In this document: positions 5,541 through 8,089 of the stretch, one piece after another
How positions within the stretch are numbered: the first letter of the stretch is position 1
How the letters are laid out: each line of letters opens with the position of its first letter
Assembly (NCBI GenBank): GCA_021442745.1
Contig: JABUSI010000285.1
Coordinates: 1 to 8,089 of the forward strand
Direction of reading: 5' to 3'
Source of the DNA: Erysipelotrichaceae bacterium
GTDB lineage: Bacteria; Bacillota_I; Bacilli_A; Erysipelotrichales; Erysipelotrichaceae
Length of the DNA: 8,089 nt
Notes under the pieces: model-generated
The model's input: the letters and a program-made list of their open reading frames with translations, nothing else
What the model was told of the DNA's origin: nothing
Database searches by the model: none
Position numbers and translations under genes: made by a program

Positions 5541-6152
5541 TTTCTCTTTACATATACTCGTGAACGGACATTCTTCACATAACGGTTTCTGTGCTTTGCA
5601 ATGATATCTTCCGAAAAAGATAAACAGATGATGTGCACGGTTCCACCGGTATTTCGGAAGTTTTTTCATCAGCGTTTTTTCCGTTTCCAATACAGTTGCA
5701 TTCGCCTTTACCAATCCCAGTCGTTTGGTAACCCGTTCCACGTGTGTATCAACTGCCAGTGCCGGAACATCAAAACATACCGACAAAATGACGTTGGCGC
5801 TTTTTCTGCCGACGCCGTCAAGAGCGGTCAGCTGTTCACGCGTATCCGGTACGATACCGTTATACTTTTCCACCAGACCTTTTGCAAGACCAATGATATT
5901 CTTTGCCTTGTTGCGATACAAACCAAGCGTCCGGATACACTCTTCCACGTCCTTGCAATCTGCCTTTGCCAGATCAAAAGGTGTCGGATACTTTTCAAAC
6001 AGTACCGGTGTCACTTTATTTACCGATACGTCGGTCGTCTGTGCGCTTAACACAACAGCGATTGTCAGTTCGTACGCATTTTTATGACACAATTCACATT
6101 GTGCATTCGGAAACATAAGTTCCAGACAATCCAGGATCTCATTCGGTTTCAT
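5538..6152 (-). CDS. nth: Endonuclease III, DNA glycosylase/AP lyase
   Basis: Nth removes oxidised pyrimidines from DNA and nicks the abasic site, starting base excision repair. The 204-residue protein has normal length for the HhH-GPD family. The helix-hairpin-helix LDGVGRKSAN (111-120) carries the catalytic lysine K117, and AVDTHVERVTKRLG (133-146) carries the catalytic aspartate D135. The C-terminal Cys-x6-Cys-x2-Cys-x5-Cys (C185, C192, C195, C201) binds the 4Fe-4S cluster. SAQTTD near residues 36-41 is the conserved N-terminal block. The ATG at 6152 overlaps the dnaD TGA as ATGA. No good ribosome binding site sits at the normal distance (GGAGG is 13 nt away), so translation is probably coupled to dnaD. 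The dnaD-nth pair facing ponA is a conserved Firmicutes order, but the small ypoC gene that follows nth in B. subtilis is absent. Confidence 0.97.
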   Translation of the reverse strand: MKPNEILDCLELMFPNAQCELCHKNAYELTIAVVLSAQTTDVSVNKVTPVLFEKYPTPFDLAKADCKDVEECIRTLGLYRNKAKNIIGLAKGLVEKYNGIVPDTREQLTALDGVGRKSANVILSVCFDVPALAVDTHVERVTKRLGLVKANATVLETEKTLMKKLPKYRWNRAHHLFIFFGRYHCKAQKPLCEECPFTSICKEK

Positions 6153-6670
6153 CGTTTCAGAAGATCCTCCATCGTATACCCGGAAGTTACCCAGTCTTTC
6201 AGGATTGCTCCGATGTATTTGAAATTCATTTTCCGGTATATGGCAGCTTCCCGTAACGCATATAAAACCATCTCTGCGTCATATTCGTTTTCCCATTCAA
6301 TTAACTGCTGTCTTTCCGAATCGCTCAGTACGCGTCCGAATTCCGTCTCAAACGTTGTTTCCAGAGACAATTGATCCGTTTTCTTCTCCTGAAAGAAAAT
6401 ACCTTCAATATTGAAAATCAAACGCTTCTTCGTTAATTCTATTGTCAGATATCCTTTCTGCTGGAGAGAAGATAAAATACTTTCCGTCGTCTTGCGGTCC
6501 GTGTTCATCCGTTTTGCCAGCGGATCAATCCCCAATTCCTCTTCACATTCTTTCATATAATCTATCATCAGAAGTGCCATCATCTCTTCCGTCGTAACCC
6601 AGCCATCCTGCATATGGGATAACAACCAGTTCCGACGGTCAAACCATGGTTGCATGTACTCTTTGTTCAT
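6149..6670 (-). CDS. dnaD: Replication initiation/primosome protein DnaD (short form)
   Basis: DnaD acts with DnaB and DnaI in Gram-positive bacteria to load the replicative helicase at oriC and at restart forks, and it remodels DNA. The 173-residue protein has an N-terminal winged-helix-type region (about 13-90) with LAKRMNTDRKTTESILSSLQ followed by a KGYLTIEL wing. The C-terminal DnaB_2-type domain (about 107-172) starts EFGRVLSDSERQQLIEW and includes ALREAAIYRKMNFKYIGAILKDW, carrying the family YIxxILxxW motif as YIGAILKDW (152-160). B. subtilis DnaD (232 residues) continues for several dozen residues after this domain; here the protein stops at once. The missing tail is the part reported to aid DNA binding. 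The start ATG at 6670 follows GGTGA (6677-6681) at good spacing. It is first in a dnaD-nth unit with its own extended -10 promoter. Confidence 0.9.
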   Translation of the reverse strand: MNKEYMQPWFDRRNWLLSHMQDGWVTTEEMMALLMIDYMKECEEELGIDPLAKRMNTDRKTTESILSSLQQKGYLTIELTKKRLIFNIEGIFFQEKKTDQLSLETTFETEFGRVLSDSERQQLIEWENEYDAEMVLYALREAAIYRKMNFKYIGAILKDWVTSGYTMEDLLKR

Positions 6671-6687
6671 TCCTCATCACCGTGATT

Positions 6688-6696
6688 ATTGTAGCA
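6688..6696 (-). promoter_or_regulatory. Extended -10 promoter of dnaD-nth
   Basis: The minus strand reads TG-C-TACAAT, one mismatch from the consensus extended -10, 17 nt before the dnaD ATG. No recognisable -35 lies 17 nt upstream. With a start near 6681 the mRNA leader would be only about 10-11 nt and would begin at the GGTGA ribosome binding site. Confidence 0.5.
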
Positions 6697-6723
6697 TGGT
6701 TCTTTTTGAAAATGACCTGAAAA

Positions 6724-6752
6724 TTGCGGGAATTCCATGTGTATGTTACAAT
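6724..6752 (+). promoter_or_regulatory. Promoter of the thioredoxin-like membrane protein gene
   Basis: TTGCGG (6724-6729) and TACAAT (6747-6752) are 17 nt apart, and TG at 6744-6745 makes the -10 an extended one (TG-T-TACAAT). It is divergent from the dnaD promoter, whose -10 is nearly the same hexamer in mirror orientation. The ribosome binding site AGAGG follows at 6763-6767. Confidence 0.6.
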
Positions 6753-6776
6753 AAACACGATTAGAGGTTGAAAACC

Positions 6777-7280
6777 ATGAAAAGAAAAATGTTTTTGTTT
6801 TATATTCTGCTTTTTGCAGTCATCGGCTTTACCGGTTACATGTGGTATTCCAACAGACCGAAACCGATTCCGGTTGTGGAAAAAGACAGTCATATCAGCC
6901 AGTCGTTGTCCTACAACGAAGTAAATACATTTGTTTATGAACAGGAAGATTCGGTAAACTTATTCTTCTATTCTTCCGATGATGTGGACAGCCGGTATGT
7001 GATCGACAATATTCTGACGCCGATTCTGCAATCCGCAAATGCCACTTCTTTCAGTAATCTGATTTTTGTAGATCTGGCAACATTACCGGAAGATACCGAC
7101 CCCAAGTATACCAAAAACAACTGGGGATTCTATAACTGGCCGACATTCATCGTAATGAAGATTACCCAGGATAAAGGACTGGAAACGTCCGATACTCTGG
7201 AATGGGATCCGGCCAACCCGTACAACGGTGACAGTGTTACGACCTGGTTGCAGGCACACGGAGTTAAAAAAAGCGAATAA
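6777..7280 (+). CDS. Membrane-anchored, cysteine-free thioredoxin-like protein, function unknown
   Basis: I do not recognise a named family. The 167-residue protein has a short basic start (KRK) and one hydrophobic segment (about 5-23), followed by a hydrophilic domain that should lie outside the membrane, so it is a signal-anchor protein or, less likely, secreted. The outer domain resembles a thioredoxin fold: a strand VNLFFYS (60-66), a helix after SDDVDSR, a second strand LIFVDL (95-100), and WPTFIVM (121-127), which looks like the cis-proline motif before the third strand. A C-terminal helix (about 152-161) follows. The position of the redox CxxC is occupied by SSDDVDS and there is no cysteine anywhere, so thiol chemistry is excluded. 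The ATG at 6777 is chosen because AGAGG (6763-6767) is 9 nt away; a TTG at 6768 touches that site. It is a single-gene unit, divergent from dnaD and followed by a terminator. The fold call is inference. Confidence 0.75.
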   Translation: MKRKMFLFYILLFAVIGFTGYMWYSNRPKPIPVVEKDSHISQSLSYNEVNTFVYEQEDSVNLFFYSSDDVDSRYVIDNILTPILQSANATSFSNLIFVDLATLPEDTDPKYTKNNWGFYNWPTFIVMKITQDKGLETSDTLEWDPANPYNGDSVTTWLQAHGVKKSE

Positions 7281-7284
7281 TGGA

Positions 7285-7322
7285 AAAGTGAACTGCCAAA
7301 ACAACAGTTCACTTTCTTTTTT
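7285..7322 (+). terminator. Rho-independent terminator shared by convergent genes
   Basis: An 11-bp perfect stem (AAAGTGAACTG at 7285-7295, CAGTTCACTTT at 7305-7315) with a 9-nt loop is followed by CTTTTTT. It stands 4 nt after the stop of the thioredoxin-like gene and 2 nt beyond the mtnN stop. On the minus strand the stem is followed by a short T-run, so it can act in both directions. Confidence 0.92.
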
Positions 7323-7324
7323 AC

Positions 7325-8023
7325 CTACTTTAATGCTTTGATAAATTCCTTGACAAAGTCAGCAGACCGTTTGGACGCCAATGCCACATATTGTTCAAAC
7401 TGCATCTCGTTCCCTTCTTTTACTGTTATATCCGATAAAGACCGGACAACCACAAACGGTACGCCGTATTGTTTTGCGACCTGTCCGACACTGACGGCTT
7501 CCATATCCCCGCACAAAGCGCTTGGGAAATGTGTCGTAATAAAATCGACATCTTCTTTTTTGCAGATAAACCGGTCACCACTTACGATATCCCCGACAAA
7601 TACCCGACTGTCCGATAACGATTCCATCGTTTTTACGGCAACGTCCACCAGCTGAGTATCCGCTTTGTAGATATGAGGGTTTCCTTCATTAAACCCAACC
7701 GGTGTATTGAATACTGTTGAAGTATCAAAGTCGTGCTTTGTCACCCGGTCGGAAATAATCACATCCAGAACGTTTTCTTCTTCCTTCAGTCCTCCTGCCG
7801 TACCGATATTCACCAGTGCCGTAATCGGATTCCGTTCCAGAAGCTGCGTGGTAATCATGGAAGCGTAGATGGTTCCGCATCCGGTTTTCGCTATAACCAC
7901 ATCTTTTCCTTCTATAGTACCGTAATACATCGGTAAACCGTTGTTGTCATGAATTTCCTTCACTTGCGTATGAGTCAGAATCGCTTCAATCTCCACATCC
8001 ATTGCTCCTAAAATACCGATCAT
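7325..8023 (-). CDS. mtnN: 5'-methylthioadenosine/S-adenosylhomocysteine nucleosidase
   Basis: MtnN splits adenine from 5'-methylthioadenosine and S-adenosylhomocysteine (and 5'-deoxyadenosine in the family), relieving product inhibition of methyltransferases and polyamine synthesis, and feeding methionine salvage or LuxS. From the start chosen here the protein has 232 residues, normal for the family. It opens with MIGILGAMDVEIE, where E11 matches E. coli E12. It then shows NIGTAGGL, the substrate loop VSGDRFI, GDMEA (E175, matching E174) and VPFVVVRSLSD (D198, matching D197). All three catalytic positions are kept. The ATG at 8023 is preferred over one two codons upstream at 8029: it lies 8 nt after GGAG and gives the usual MxIGxxGAM start, while the upstream ATG is only 2 nt from GGAG. 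The gene faces the thioredoxin-like gene across a shared terminator. Confidence 0.96.
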   Translation of the reverse strand: MIGILGAMDVEIEAILTHTQVKEIHDNNGLPMYYGTIEGKDVVIAKTGCGTIYASMITTQLLERNPITALVNIGTAGGLKEEENVLDVIISDRVTKHDFDTSTVFNTPVGFNEGNPHIYKADTQLVDVAVKTMESLSDSRVFVGDIVSGDRFICKKEDVDFITTHFPSALCGDMEAVSVGQVAKQYGVPFVVVRSLSDITVKEGNEMQFEQYVALASKRSADFVKEFIKALK

Positions 8024-8029
8024 ATTCAT

Positions 8030-8089
8030 TTCTCCTTCTTTTTTATTACGTAAAAATATTTCTCACCGGGTTGATATCCGGCAAATCTG
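8030..8089 (-). promoter_or_regulatory. Upstream region of mtnN with ribosome binding site; promoter unclear
   Basis: AAGGAG (8032-8037 on the minus strand) is the mtnN ribosome binding site. Further up, TTGCCG and AAATAT are 17 nt apart but the -10 is a poor match. The region also holds TTACGTAA (8046-8053) and a short CCGG...CCGG inverted repeat. The window ends here, so transcription from an upstream gene cannot be excluded. Confidence 0.4.

Noticed and set aside
5601..6374. Plus-strand open frames over nth and dnaD as antisense genes
   Set aside because: They have no domain signal and lie entirely over two certain genes on the other strand; they are coding shadows.
6768..6770. TTG as the start of the thioredoxin-like gene
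   Set aside because: It touches the AGAGG site with no spacing; the ATG at 6777 has a 9-nt spacing and gives a normal basic N-terminus before the membrane segment.
1..8089. CRISPR array, mobile element, prophage, defence or toxin-antitoxin system
   Set aside because: Reading both strands I found no regularly spaced repeats, transposase, integrase, tRNA-linked attachment site or known defence motif; the gene order is conserved core chromosome.

Overview
The window looks like an ordinary chromosomal core region of a low-to-moderate GC, walled member of the Firmicutes. Type B (Bacillus-type) RNase P RNA, GpsB, RecU and DnaD occur together. That places it in Bacilli or the Erysipelotrichia side of the phylum rather than Clostridia, whose RNase P RNA is usually type A. 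The order gpsB-rnpB, divergent from recU-ponA, with dnaD-nth converging on ponA, is a known Firmicutes arrangement. My best guess is an Erysipelotrichaceae-like gut organism, but this is inference without a tree.

Layout from left to right. Bases 1-1332 (minus strand) hold a probable pgsA-recA operon: phosphatidylglycerophosphate synthase, then recombinase RecA, which is cut by the window edge. Bases 1333-2112 (minus) hold a gpsB promoter, gpsB, and the RNase P RNA gene starting 9 nt after the gpsB stop and ending in a clear terminator. Bases 2113-2300 are a divergent control region with an extended -10 promoter, a long imperfect inverted repeat and a short direct repeat. Bases 2277-5540 (plus) hold the recU-ponA operon with a 4-nt ATGA overlap, closed by a strong 12-bp terminator hairpin shared with the convergent gene. 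Bases 5538-6696 (minus) hold dnaD-nth, also overlapping by ATGA. Bases 6724-7322 (plus) hold a single-gene unit for an unrecognised membrane-anchored protein with a thioredoxin-like look but no cysteine, followed by a terminator. Bases 7325-8089 (minus) hold mtnN and its upstream region.

Functionally the region combines cell envelope growth (PgsA, class A PBP, GpsB), DNA replication and repair (RecA, RecU, Nth, DnaD), tRNA 5' maturation (RNase P RNA) and recycling of methylthioadenosine and S-adenosylhomocysteine (MtnN). GpsB and the class A PBP are likely physical partners, and RecA and RecU both act in homologous recombination.

I saw no mobile element, CRISPR array, toxin-antitoxin pair, defence gene or tRNA, and no clearly new system. 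The points most worth a second look are the cysteine-free thioredoxin-like membrane protein, a DnaD without the usual C-terminal tail, a compact RNase P RNA, a recU mRNA that may start at its own ribosome binding site, and the inverted repeat between gpsB and recU.
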